Part shown: piece after piece, positions 8,926 to 16,686 of the stretch | How the letters are laid out: each line of letters opens with the position of its first letter | Position numbering within the stretch: the stretch's first letter is position 1 | Source: Paenibacillus kribbensis | GTDB taxonomy: Bacteria > Bacillota > Bacilli > Paenibacillales > Paenibacillaceae | Direction of reading: 5' to 3' | Length of the DNA stretch: 64,000 bases | NCBI RefSeq assembly: GCF_002240415.1 | Contig: NZ_CP020028.1 | Location: 2,009,501 to 2,073,500, forward strand | The notes under the pieces: generated by a model | Seen by the model: the letters and a program-made list of their open reading frames with translations, nothing else | What the model was told of the DNA's origin: nothing | Databases searched by the model: none | Made by a program: the position numbers and the translations under genes

Positions 8926-9139
8926 GAGCATTCTGAAAATTAAATGGTTGATAGAAGATATGTTTTCTATAAAAATAAATGTATATGGTGTTTGCGATGC
9001 ATAGATTGTGTTATGTTCGATTGTTTTGTAAAATTTAAACATTGAATTCATAAAGGGGAGCTTATATTGCGGGTATTTAATAGATTGACAGTTATGGTGA
9101 AAAAAACGGACAAAATGTACAGCAGGAGATGAAGCGCGT

Positions 9140-9688
9140 ATGAAGATCGCAAATTTATTTTACGGAGAACGAATTAAACTTGCCGCAGTCAGAGAAGAGG
9201 ATGCCGAGGTGATGTTCAAATGGGGAGAGGATGCAGAGTACCTGCGAAATGTTGATACGGATTTGGCACTCCCTTACACATTGAAGCAGATGGAGTCAGA
9301 AGGGACTCCAAGCTCTAATGAGGTGTATTTTCGGTTAAGAACATTAGCAGATGATGTCTTGATCGGTTTTGTTGCTATTCATGGGATTGAGTGGAACAAT
9401 CGAACCGGGCAGCTTGCAATTGGCATAGGTGATATGGAATATCGCGGTAAAGGTTATGGGGCAGAAGCAGTGCGTCTCATTCTTCGTTATGCCTTTTGTG
9501 AATTAAATTTGAACCGGGTCGGATTGGATGTCATTGAATACAATAATCAGGCCATTCGGACCTACGAAAAAGCAGGTTTTCAGCTTGAGGGAAGGGTTCG
9601 TTCTGCTGTTCTGCGTGATGGTAATAGCTATGACCGTATCATGATGGGAATCCTGTATTCTGAATGGAGAGCGGCCGTAAAAGGATGA
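9140..9688 (+). CDS. GNAT-family N-acetyltransferase (RimJ/RimL type)
   Basis: The 182-aa protein has the acetyl-CoA-binding motif A as IGIGDMEYRGKGYGAEAVRLIL (about residues 95-118) and motif B as NRVGLDVIEYNNQAIRTYEKAGF. Its length fits the RimJ/RimL group, which acetylates protein N-termini, amino-acid derivatives or antibiotics. The start is at 9140 behind a GGAGATGAAG stretch. The substrate cannot be read from sequence. Confidence 0.85.
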   Translation: MKIANLFYGERIKLAAVREEDAEVMFKWGEDAEYLRNVDTDLALPYTLKQMESEGTPSSNEVYFRLRTLADDVLIGFVAIHGIEWNNRTGQLAIGIGDMEYRGKGYGAEAVRLILRYAFCELNLNRVGLDVIEYNNQAIRTYEKAGFQLEGRVRSAVLRDGNSYDRIMMGILYSEWRAAVKG

Positions 9689-9821
9689 TGACTACACAGT
9701 TTGTTCATAAAATATCCCATAAAACACCTTTTAATATGGTAAAAAGAGGTATATAGTTAGATTGTCACATGCTGAAATGGCTGTTCGTTTTGGTATGAGT
9801 CAAAGCTGAGGAGGAATTTAC

Positions 9822-10922
9822 ATGACAAACATTGTAAGGTCCGTTACTTCACCCAAGAAATTTATTTCTGGTCAAAATCTGCTCTCGTCATTAAATGACT
9901 ACTTTAAGGATTATGGCGATAAAGCCTTTGTTATTTGTGATGAGTTTATTCTTGAAAGGGCCCAAAAAGAAGCTGGTGCTTCTATTGAAGCAGCTGGAAA
10001 TCAGGCGGTTTTCGAAAAATTCCAATATGAATGTACAAAAGAAGAAATTGAGCGTAACCGTGAATTGGTGCGTAAGCATGGCTCAAATATCATTATAGGG
10101 ATTGGCGGCGGTAAAACGCTGGATACTGCCAAGGCAACCGCTTATTATGAAAAGCTGCCTGTCGTTATTTTCCCAACAATAGCTTCTACAGATGCCCCTT
10201 GTACCGCGCTCGCGGTTATTTATAAGAAGGACGGCTCCTTTGATGAATATCTGTTCCTGCCTACGAACCCAGACGTGGTACTGGCAGATACAGGCATTCT
10301 GGCAGCAGCACCTGCGCGTTTCTTTGCAGCTGGAATCGGTGATGCGTTAGCGACTTATTTTGAAGCCCGGGCTTGCTATCAGTCCAACGGGGACAACCTG
10401 GTTTTGAACAAGCCTTCCACCACAGGACTGGGACTTGCCCGTCTTTGCTATGAAACACTGCTGGAAAATGCAGTGAAGGCCAAACGTGCCGTGGATCGTA
10501 AAGTATATACTCGTGCGGTGGAGGACACGATCGAAGCGACCATTTATTTGAGTGGTGTTGGTGCGGAATCAGGTGGGTTGGCAGCAGCACACGCCATTCA
10601 TAATGGTATGACAGCTGTTCCTTCGCTCCACAAAGCACAGCATGGCGAGAAGGTTACATTTGGTCTGTTAACTCAGCTGGTGCTGGAAAATGCTCCAAAA
10701 GAGGAACTGGAAACTGTAATTAAGCTGGTTAAGGATGTAGGTCTCCCATTGACGCTTCGTGATTTGGGGGTAGAGGAATTTATTGAGGCCGAATGGCGTC
10801 AAGTAGCTGAGGCTGCTTGTGCATCCAATGATACGATGGTCAACATGCCATTTCCAGTCAGTCCTGACGACGTGTACAATGCTATCATTGCAACAAATGC
10901 GATAGCAGAATCCTATAAATAA
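9822..10922 (+). CDS. gldA: Glycerol dehydrogenase
   Basis: The 366-aa iron/zinc-type alcohol dehydrogenase has NAD-binding GIGGGKTLDTAK (about residues 92-103). Metal ligands are placed at the aspartate of GIGDALATYFEAR and the histidines of AAHAIHNGM and HGEKVTFG. The length matches GldA (365-370 aa). It oxidises glycerol to dihydroxyacetone in the cytosol with NAD. The ribosome binding site is GAGGAGG 7 bases upstream, and it appears to be transcribed alone. Confidence 0.92.
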   Translation: MTNIVRSVTSPKKFISGQNLLSSLNDYFKDYGDKAFVICDEFILERAQKEAGASIEAAGNQAVFEKFQYECTKEEIERNRELVRKHGSNIIIGIGGGKTLDTAKATAYYEKLPVVIFPTIASTDAPCTALAVIYKKDGSFDEYLFLPTNPDVVLADTGILAAAPARFFAAGIGDALATYFEARACYQSNGDNLVLNKPSTTGLGLARLCYETLLENAVKAKRAVDRKVYTRAVEDTIEATIYLSGVGAESGGLAAAHAIHNGMTAVPSLHKAQHGEKVTFGLLTQLVLENAPKEELETVIKLVKDVGLPLTLRDLGVEEFIEAEWRQVAEAACASNDTMVNMPFPVSPDDVYNAIIATNAIAESYK

Positions 10923-10956
10923 TAATTTCCTCTTAAGTTACGGAAACAGCTTTACA

Positions 10957-10996
10957 GAAACGGGTCTGTCACATCACTGACAGGCTCGTTTCGTTT
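10957..10996 (+). terminator. Terminator after gldA
   Basis: A 14-base imperfect stem pairs GAAACGGGTCTGTC with GACAGGCTCGTTTC. Confidence 0.7.
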
Positions 10997-11109
10997 AAGC
11001 GCAAAATTATATGAAACGGGTAAAGAGTACCAAGGACTTATATCCTATCTTGTTCTGACCGATATACATGTAACAGGGAAACTAGGATGTTACATCAGGA
11101 GGAGATTTG

Positions 11110-11325
11110 ATGTTGGTACATGGTAAAACACGAAGGGGCAACTTGTACATCCATATGTCCAGCGGTTTTCACAAAATTGGGGATTTTCGGGAAGAATATT
11201 CTGTAGTACCGGGTGATCGGCTAATGTCAAGACTGACCAAGCGGATCTACACCATTGTATCCGTGCATCTTGGTGAAGAGGCATATGCCGATATCGATCT
11301 GGAAGAAGTAATCAGAAATAGTTAA
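11110..11325 (+). CDS. Hypothetical small protein
   Basis: This 71-aa protein follows a strong AGGAGGAG site. It is basic in the first half (KTRRGNLYIHMSSGFHKIGDFREEY) and acidic at the end. No known family is recognised. A clear terminator follows at 11350. Confidence 0.6.
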   Translation: MLVHGKTRRGNLYIHMSSGFHKIGDFREEYSVVPGDRLMSRLTKRIYTIVSVHLGEEAYADIDLEEVIRNS

Positions 11326-11349
11326 GGACTTGATTGGGTTTTATTATAA

Positions 11350-11393
11350 AGAAGCTTCAACCTCACTCATAGAGCGAAGTTGAAGCTTTTTTG
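11350..11393. terminator. Bidirectional terminator between hypothetical and mannanase genes
   Basis: The hairpin arms GAAGCTTCAAC and GTTGAAGC are followed by TTTTTT on the plus strand. On the minus strand the upstream AAA stretch gives a weaker T-run for the mannanase. Confidence 0.75.
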
Positions 11394-11398
11394 TCCTT

Positions 11399-12430
11399 TC
11401 AGCGGAAGGATTCAAGGAGAAATTCTCGTGTGATAATATTGTTCTGATTCATAAAATGTCTGATCGCTGCCTGAGAGTTGGCTGCAGACAGCTCTTTTCC
11501 CCATGTCATGGCATAGGCCCAGGCGGGCTGATTTTGCAACACCTTTGCACTCGGCAGAATATCACTTTCCCCGATTCCGATAGGCTTGCCCTGCGCAAGC
11601 TTTAGCAATTCGGTGTAGTAGGAGGCTTTGTAATCATTGTTGTAGATATCGGCTGCGAGAATATCCACACGATGAATGCCTGGAAAGGTTTGATTATAGG
11701 GGGTGCTATATGCGTTCGGAGCATTGGGGCTCCATACCCACAACAGGTTATCCAGATGATGGACACGTACAAACCGATCATACATCAGATCCCACAGCTT
11801 GGCGTAATTTTGCTTGTTCCCCCACCAAAACCAGCTGCCGTTCATTTCATGATACGGTCTCCATAAAACAGGTACATCTGCGTCTCGCAAGGTCTTAAGT
11901 GACAAAGCAGCCTCGTCCAGATCAGCGATCAGCTTTTTATATTGAGGGGTGCCTGGCGTAATGTAACGATTGAACTCAGCTTGAGTCAGTTTAGCCTGTA
12001 CGTTTTTCCACGTTTTGGGTGTACCCGGTAACGCTTGATGAAAGGTGATAGCTACGATCCCGCCGTCCTCACTCCATCGAATAGCGCTGTCCACAACACG
12101 CTGCCGCTGTTCTCGCAAGGCAGTACGGGACTGGTTGGCCAATCCTCCAAACTCATAGCCATGCAGCCCTGCGTATTGGCCACTGATTTGTTGAAGCTTG
12201 TTATTTTGTTCATCTGGTGCCTCCAGGTAATCGTGCTGCCCGGAGATCAGCATGCCAGTCGGCACATTGGAAAGGTAGGCAAGCAGCTGCCTTGCTTTAG
12301 CTGAGGCCTGAGCATTAACAGGTGGGGCGGCATCAGCTATGATAAACGATTGCTGTGAGCCGCTAAAAAGTAAAACAAGCATGAGCAGTAGCACCCTCTG
12401 TAACCAAAAGCGTATTGAGTGAGATTTCAT
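11399..12430 (-). CDS. Secreted GH26 beta-mannanase
   Basis: The 343-aa protein has a signal peptide (about 1-32; LLLMLVLLFSGSQQ) and a GH26 TIM barrel. The acid/base glutamate is in RPYHEMNGSWFWWG and the nucleophile glutamate in GIGESD, both at the expected places. It should hydrolyse beta-1,4-mannan or glucomannan outside the cell. There is no carbohydrate-binding module. The start at 12430 is chosen because AAAGGAGG lies 8 bases upstream; a longer version starts inside that site. Confidence 0.9.
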   Translation of the reverse strand: MKSHSIRFWLQRVLLLMLVLLFSGSQQSFIIADAAPPVNAQASAKARQLLAYLSNVPTGMLISGQHDYLEAPDEQNNKLQQISGQYAGLHGYEFGGLANQSRTALREQRQRVVDSAIRWSEDGGIVAITFHQALPGTPKTWKNVQAKLTQAEFNRYITPGTPQYKKLIADLDEAALSLKTLRDADVPVLWRPYHEMNGSWFWWGNKQNYAKLWDLMYDRFVRVHHLDNLLWVWSPNAPNAYSTPYNQTFPGIHRVDILAADIYNNDYKASYYTELLKLAQGKPIGIGESDILPSAKVLQNQPAWAYAMTWGKELSAANSQAAIRHFMNQNNIITREFLLESFR

Positions 12431-12460
12431 GGCGCTCCTCCTTTGATGCATGTTATGAGA

Positions 12461-12739
12461 CTAGCTGTTTCCTTTTTGTTTTCCAAGCTGTATGCATGCG
12501 CTAATTATAATCACTAGCAGGCAAATCATCGTCCAACCATTGAACTCCTGTGAATATACCCAGTTTTTCCATACAATGAGGCCTACTATCAAAGCGAGCA
12601 AACCCAGTGTAAGATACATTTTGGTTTGTACCGGGCGGCGAGTGTGCTTGGAAACCCAATGTATAATGCCCAGAACGATGGCTGACTGAAATAACAACAG
12701 ACCCAGTATCATTATAGTAGCTAAAAAGAGTGGTGACAT
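12461..12739 (-). CDS. Small three-helix membrane protein
   Basis: The 92-aa protein has three hydrophobic segments (about 5-27, 42-60 and 68-85) and a short charged tail. It is 30 bases upstream of the mannanase on the same strand and may share its transcript. No family is recognised. Confidence 0.55.
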   Translation of the reverse strand: MSPLFLATIMILGLLLFQSAIVLGIIHWVSKHTRRPVQTKMYLTLGLLALIVGLIVWKNWVYSQEFNGWTMICLLVIIISACIQLGKQKGNS

Positions 12740-13112
12740 CGGTATCCTCCCTCGGAATTACAATCAGAATATGCAGGTATGTACCGGGATGCGGATGTTT
12801 GGATGTAAATCCATCAGTGTTGGGGAAGCAGCTATACTCTGATTACGTTCTTGAACAAGTTGACTAAATTATACCATAACTACCGTCCTGCAATGAAAGG
12901 CGTCTAAATACCTACTCTGCCCTAATTCGCCATCATACTTTATATTCAGTGAAATATCGACACTTGGTAATACACTTCATAAATATGAAGACATAGTGGA
13001 AAATATATAGCAAGTAGCAAGTAGCAAGTCGTAAGTGCAGTATGAAAACAATGGGAAATGAGAGGTAAAGTTTGGTATCATTAAGATGATACTGAATAAG
13101 GAGGTCGTTCAC
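12740..13112. other. 373-bp intergenic region with a short tandem repeat
   Basis: No gene is seen. The region contains three exact head-to-tail copies of the 7-mer AGCAAGT at 13009-13029. It must also hold divergent promoters for the minus-strand membrane protein and the plus-strand gene at 13113. Confidence 0.5.
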
Positions 13113-13295
13113 ATGAATGAAGATAACAGACCGTTTTCTACGCCTGTAGATGCTGAAGGAGCCAAAGCAAACTTTGATGTAAATCAGCAAAAGCTTCACT
13201 CTGAGGGGGGGACTGGTTTATGGCGCCAGGTCAGTAACCTGCTTATTCTGGTTGGCGTGATTGCAGTGATTATTATTTTAAGTCAGGTGCTCTAA
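13113..13295 (+). CDS. Small tail-anchored membrane protein
   Basis: The 60-aa protein follows AAGGAGG. It has a polar N-terminal 38 residues and one C-terminal membrane helix ([21 protein letters not shown]). It looks like a tail-anchored cytoplasmic protein. Function unknown. Confidence 0.6.
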   Translation: MNEDNRPFSTPVDAEGAKANFDVNQQKLHSEGGTGLWRQVSNLLILVGVIAVIIILSQVL

Positions 13296-13344
13296 TGAAA
13301 TATTCAAAATCAATCGAATAGATGAGCAAAATGAAGGAGATGAA

Positions 13345-13674
13345 ATGGTGTTAAAGGCAGCGTTACTTTTTATTTTGGCTGGCATCGCTGAAATTGGAGG
13401 AGGTTATTTGATCTGGCAATGGCTGCGTGAAGGGAAGACATGGTATGTCGGACTTTGCGGCGGAGTGATTTTGGCTGTGTATGGGATCATTGCAACCTTT
13501 CAGGTTTTCTCCTCCTTTGGGCGTGTGTATGCAGCATACGGAGGTGTTTTTATTGTTCTTTCTATTGCATGGGGCTGGTGGATTGATAAAAAAACACCTG
13601 ATATGTACGATATTATTGGTGGATTGATTTGTTTGGTTGGTATTGCTGTCATACTTATTCCCCGCTCAGGGTGA
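13345..13674 (+). CDS. YnfA-family membrane protein
   Basis: The 109-aa protein has four transmembrane helices and the UPF0060/YnfA signature: [31 protein letters not shown] and [16 protein letters not shown]. The family is related to small multidrug-resistance transporters; the substrate is not established here. AAGGAG precedes the start. Confidence 0.9.
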   Translation: MVLKAALLFILAGIAEIGGGYLIWQWLREGKTWYVGLCGGVILAVYGIIATFQVFSSFGRVYAAYGGVFIVLSIAWGWWIDKKTPDMYDIIGGLICLVGIAVILIPRSG

Positions 13675-13769
13675 TAGGACAAAAAACCCTTTTTTATTTT
13701 ATAAAACATGACTATTGATCTACAAAACTGAGCTTCATATTCCGAAATAGAACTTAAGGAGGGGGTTCT

Positions 13770-13922
13770 ATGAACTGGAATCAAATGAAGCTTAGATTGA
13801 AACTAGGAAAAGCTCTGCCGAAGACTGAAGGTAATTTCTCTGTAGGTATTGTGTGTGGGCTTGTCATCAGCACTATGCTGTGGATTTCAATTATTGGCTG
13901 GATTATGCTTATTTTTAAGTGA
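13770..13922 (+). CDS. Small single-helix membrane peptide
   Basis: The 50-aa peptide starts at ATG 13770 with AAGGAGGGGG just upstream. A basic N-terminal half (MKLRLKLGKALPK) precedes a 25-residue hydrophobic helix. No family is recognised. Confidence 0.55.
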   Translation: MNWNQMKLRLKLGKALPKTEGNFSVGIVCGLVISTMLWISIIGWIMLIFK

Positions 13923-13989
13923 TTTTGCGAAATCACTGTATATACGCAGACTCAATTATATGTGGATACTAGGTCTGTTTTCCTATGCT

Positions 13990-14181
13990 TTATTTTGTAA
14001 AATCGTTCCGCAGCTTATCGATTCCATGGCCTACGGCTTCATCGATCATGTCGGTAGCAGCAGGTGTATCGGCATCGGCGTCAGGAATACGATTAAATCC
14101 CGGCTCGCGCTTGTCCAGGGATTGTTTGTGCTTGATTTGATCGACAGTACGCTTCTTTTCTTCGGAGTTATTTTCTCTCAT
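13990..14181 (-). CDS. Small acidic hypothetical protein
   Basis: The 63-aa soluble, highly charged peptide has AAAGGAG upstream of its ATG. It is rich in Asp and Lys with no hydrophobic core, so it may be partly disordered. Composition resembles small spore or stress peptides of Paenibacillus, but I do not recognise it. Confidence 0.5.
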   Translation of the reverse strand: MRENNSEEKKRTVDQIKHKQSLDKREPGFNRIPDADADTPAATDMIDEAVGHGIDKLRNDFTK

Positions 14182-14295
14182 AGCGCTTTACAAGCTCCTT
14201 TTAGGTCAGTATTTTGCAAAATTCCTCAGGTATATATTCAGATTCCGCACTGTACATAAATGCCAACGCTCTGACTAAATGTTGATAAAAATAAA

Positions 14296-14331
14296 ACCGG
14301 GAAGGAACTGCATCCCGCCCGGCACTTCCCA
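14296..14331 (-). terminator. Terminator of the minus-strand gene at 14337
   Basis: Read on the minus strand, GGGAAG...CTTCCC forms a stem around a GC-rich loop and is followed by GGTTTTATTTTT. Confidence 0.65.
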
Positions 14332-14336
14332 AACAA

Positions 14337-14495
14337 CTAGCGACGCCCAATCAGATCAATCGCTCCCAGAACAACATGAGCCAGTCCGAAACCGAGAATG
14401 CCTGTAGCTGCAAGTTTGTACCTACTGCTTAGCAACGCAGCGCCTGAAGCCGATACTACCGTTCCGAGAACAGCTGGAATCATACCTTCACGCAT
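14337..14495 (-). CDS. Small glycine-rich membrane protein
   Basis: The 52-aa protein starts at an ATG preceded by GAAGGGGTG; a longer 69-aa reading lacks a ribosome site. Two hydrophobic segments are joined by SSRYKLAATG. Paenibacillus genomes carry many such asparagine- or glycine-rich small proteins; no function is assigned. Confidence 0.55.
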   Translation of the reverse strand: MREGMIPAVLGTVVSASGAALLSSRYKLAATGILGFGLAHVVLGAIDLIGRR

Positions 14496-14597
14496 TCGTA
14501 ACACCCCTTCTGGTAGTTTGGAAAGACGTTTATTAGTGTAATTCAAATGAGCTAAAGTTATTCAAACAGATTATTTTATTAATTTTGAAAAAAACAC

Positions 14598-14626
14598 TTT
14601 ACAATGCGATGAAATTGTCGTATTAT
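14598..14626 (+). promoter_or_regulatory. Probable sigma-A promoter of tRNA-Leu
   Basis: A TTTACA box, exactly 17 bases, then TATTAT lies about 105 bases upstream of the tRNA. Transcripts from here would cross the tRNA and run into the element integrase. Confidence 0.6.
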
Positions 14627-14732
14627 ATGTTGGTGACCAATTGAACGGTATTTACAAAATGAGAACAAAAGTTGAATGTTTCTCTGATACTTGTAAGACA
14701 AGTAAGTGTAAAAATAACGTTCCTAAATGCAT

Positions 14733-14818
14733 GCCGGGGTGGCGGAATTGGCAGACGCACAGGACTTAAAATCCTGCGGTAGGTGACTACCGTACCGGTT
14801 CGATCCCGGTCCTCGGCA
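14733..14818 (+). tRNA. tRNA-Leu (anticodon UAA)
   Basis: The acceptor arms GCCGGGG and CCTCGGC pair, with discriminator A at 14818. The anticodon stem CAGGA/TCCTG closes a CTTAAAA loop with TAA at 14767-14769, and there is a long variable arm and a GGTTCGATCC T-arm. CCA is not encoded. This is the intact copy at the left attachment site; its 3' part from 14763 is duplicated at 31096. Confidence 0.97.
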
Positions 14819-14821
14819 TAT
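14763..14821 (+). repeat. attL core, direct repeat copy 1
   Basis: A 59-bp repeat from the anticodon stem-loop to three bases past the tRNA end. It is identical to 31096-31154, and the flanking base differs at each end. Confidence 0.95.
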
Positions 14822-14831
14822 CAACGTTTTA
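14819..14831 (+). repeat. Terminal inverted repeat, left (candidate integrase arm site)
   Basis: TATCAACGTTTTA here is the exact reverse complement of TAAAACGTTGATA at 31049-31061, just inside the other end. Paired sites at both termini suit integrase arm-type binding; this is inference. Confidence 0.5.
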
Positions 14832-14925
14832 CCCCGATCACATTAGCGTTAAATGGACGAAAATAACGCAAGGTCCTGCGTACCTGCGGAGTATTCCGAT
14901 TTAGGTACACAGGATCGACGAAGCG

Positions 14926-14960
14926 CCTCACCGTTAACATGCGGAGGAGGCGTTTTTATT
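14926..14960 (+). promoter_or_regulatory. Terminator-like hairpin that masks the integrase ribosome binding site
   Basis: CGCCTC pairs with GAGGCG and CCG with CGG around a TTAACATG loop, followed by a TTTTTATTTT run. The 3' arm contains the GGAGGAGG ribosome site of the TTG-start integrase. The hairpin could both end tRNA-Leu read-through and limit integrase translation. Two further inverted repeats (GCGTTA/TAACGC and GTACCT/AGGTAC) lie between it and the tRNA. Confidence 0.5.
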
Positions 14961-15911
14961 TTGGCAAGATTACGAAATATAAAACCCACGGCGGGCAACC
15001 GAACGGACTGGCGTCAGCTTCTCACGGAGTTCCTAGCGTATAAGAAGTTAGAGGACGGAGTCGGCGATTATACGTTACACGACTACGATCGGACCGTTAA
15101 GCTGCTATTCAAGCGGTTTCCCAACGCATGGGACTCGGAAAAAGCCTTGAGGGACGCGGTAATGGAACACCTAGCGGAGGATATCGCTCCGCCAACGTTT
15201 AATAACCGACTCGTCTACTTGCGCACGTTCTTTAACTACTGTATAAGGGAAGGCGAGCTATCCGCGAACCCTCTCGCAAGTGTGAAGAAACGCAAGACGG
15301 AGAACCGAGCCGTCGCCGTCGAAATTGACGTATTGAATGCGTTACTGGCTGCGCCCAATCAAGGCACATTCGTCGGTCTACGCGACTATACGCTTATCCT
15401 TCTAACGTTAGATACCGGCATACGTCCGTCGGAGGGTACGAAGCTAATACCGCAGGATTTTAACGCGTCTTTGCGGGAAATTTACGTACCGGCGAAAGTG
15501 GCGAAAGGCCGTGTTGCGCGGACGCTTCCTATATCTGAGACTACAACGAAGGCGATGCGGAAATTGATATCGGTGCGTGCGCCTGAATGGGGCGATGACG
15601 TTCCGATCTTTTGTTCGTATGAAGGGCGACCGCTCAACCGCCATACGTGGGGCGACCGAATGGAGATATACTGCAAAAAGATCGGAACGCATATTCGACC
15701 GTACGACTTGAGGCATGTATTCGCGTTGGAGTTCCTTCGTAATGGAGCGAATGCCTTTGCGGCGCAGCGAGCTCTCGGCCATTCTACGATGGAAATGACA
15801 CGGCGTTATGTAGCGCTTGTAAACGATGATTTGAAAACGGAACACGCGAAGGCGAGTCCGGTCGATCGACTAGTTAAGAATACGAAAGCAAAACGGAATA
15901 CGAAAGTATAA
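14961..15911 (+). CDS. int: Tyrosine-recombinase integrase
   Basis: The 316-aa protein has a SAM-like core-binding domain (about residues 15-100) and a catalytic domain with Arg I in DTGIRPSE, a lysine in AKGRVART, the RHxxx box as YDLRHVFALEF, GHSTMEMTRRY with the second-box His and the nucleophile Tyr. The start is TTG 14961, 10 bases after GGAGGAGG; the open frame extends upstream without another good site. It lies directly inside attL, as expected for the enzyme that integrates at tRNA-Leu. Confidence 0.93.
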   Translation: MARLRNIKPTAGNRTDWRQLLTEFLAYKKLEDGVGDYTLHDYDRTVKLLFKRFPNAWDSEKALRDAVMEHLAEDIAPPTFNNRLVYLRTFFNYCIREGELSANPLASVKKRKTENRAVAVEIDVLNALLAAPNQGTFVGLRDYTLILLTLDTGIRPSEGTKLIPQDFNASLREIYVPAKVAKGRVARTLPISETTTKAMRKLISVRAPEWGDDVPIFCSYEGRPLNRHTWGDRMEIYCKKIGTHIRPYDLRHVFALEFLRNGANAFAAQRALGHSTMEMTRRYVALVNDDLKTEHAKASPVDRLVKNTKAKRNTKV

Positions 15912-16066
15912 AACATGTGTGCGTAACGCTCATCTCTTCGGAGGTGGGCGTTATTTTGTTTGAGTTGTATAAAATGGTAGGCAGTGAGAGGGGAGGTGTT
16001 ATATAATTAGGCAAGCAAGGCATAGCAAAAAGCGGTACTCTCTTTATCGATGGGAGGTGACCGCCT

Positions 16067-16141
16067 ATGACCGTATATGAGACGTTGTCTTTAATGATAA
16101 TGTTCGCAGCACTCGTCATTGTAATAAGACGCGAAAAATAG
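16067..16141 (+). CDS. Putative holin-like toxin (type I toxin family)
   Basis: The 24-aa peptide MTVYETLSLMIMFAALVIVI plus a basic tail (RREK) matches the pattern of short holin-like toxins (Hol_Tox) of Firmicutes: M-x-x-Y-E-x-L-S-L-M followed by one membrane helix. GGGAGGTGA lies 7 bases upstream. Relatives belong to type I toxin-antitoxin loci with an antisense RNA at the 3' end; the terminator hairpin at 16195-16236 would fit the end of such an RNA pair. Confidence 0.7.
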   Translation: MTVYETLSLMIMFAALVIVIRREK

Positions 16142-16194
16142 CCGACGATCCGCTCAAAGATACCGACTATTTTTCGTAATTTCATACCTAAACA

Positions 16195-16236
16195 GGGCCG
16201 TGCTATGTCTTGCGATAATAGCGGCCTTTTTCTTTT
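16195..16236 (+). terminator. Terminator after the holin-like toxin
   Basis: GGCCG pairs with CGGCC, extended by CTAT/ATAG inside, followed by CTTTTTCTTTTT. Confidence 0.7.
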
Positions 16237-16340
16237 TGTAATGCGTTACATTTTCAGTTTACACAATATCATCTTGAATGTCATTAACTAAATAGTTAAA
16301 TTGGTTATAAAACCAAAAAGTTAAATAGATTATTTAGTTG

Positions 16341-16552
16341 ATGGGTAAATTTAACTGGCGGAACAGCGTTTAACTAACCCGTTATTCATCGCGGCGGCCG
16401 TCGGCCTCGCGTACCAAATCCTCGAAAAGTATAACGTAGCGCCGGATTTCGGAACGTGGCAAATCGGCGTTGATATCGTGTCGTACGCGTTAATTGGGAC
16501 GGGTGTGTATTCTACGTTTAAAGCAGAGCAGAAGGCGGAAGATACGAAGTAA
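16341..16552 (+). pseudogene. Phage holin, reading frame disrupted near the start
   Basis: The ATG at 16341 reads MGKFNWRNSV and then stops at 16371. A second frame (CTG 16355 to TAA 16550) gives 65 aa with the body of a small phage holin: LTNPLFIAAAVGLAYQ, a PDFGTWQIGVD loop and IVSYALIGTGVYSTF. The N-terminal NWRN...LTNPLF pattern matches phi-LC3-type holins (INWKVRLKN), which suggests one gene broken by a small indel around 16362-16372. Translation of the intact part from the CTG cannot be excluded. Confidence 0.55.
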
Positions 16553-16561
16553 CGGACTTTA

Positions 16562-16606
16562 ACGGACTCATTTGCGCGATATTGCGCAGGTGGGTCCGTT
16601 TTCTTT
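16562..16606 (+). terminator. Terminator after the holin
   Basis: ACGGACTCA pairs with TGGGTCCGT, with an inner GCGC/GCGC stem and a TTTTCTTTC tail. Confidence 0.8.
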
Positions 16607-16686
16607 CTATACATAGGGAAAATATACTAGATTATGACGGGGTTCCATAGTAAAATATGTCTATATTAGTCGAGAGGATGTATTTC

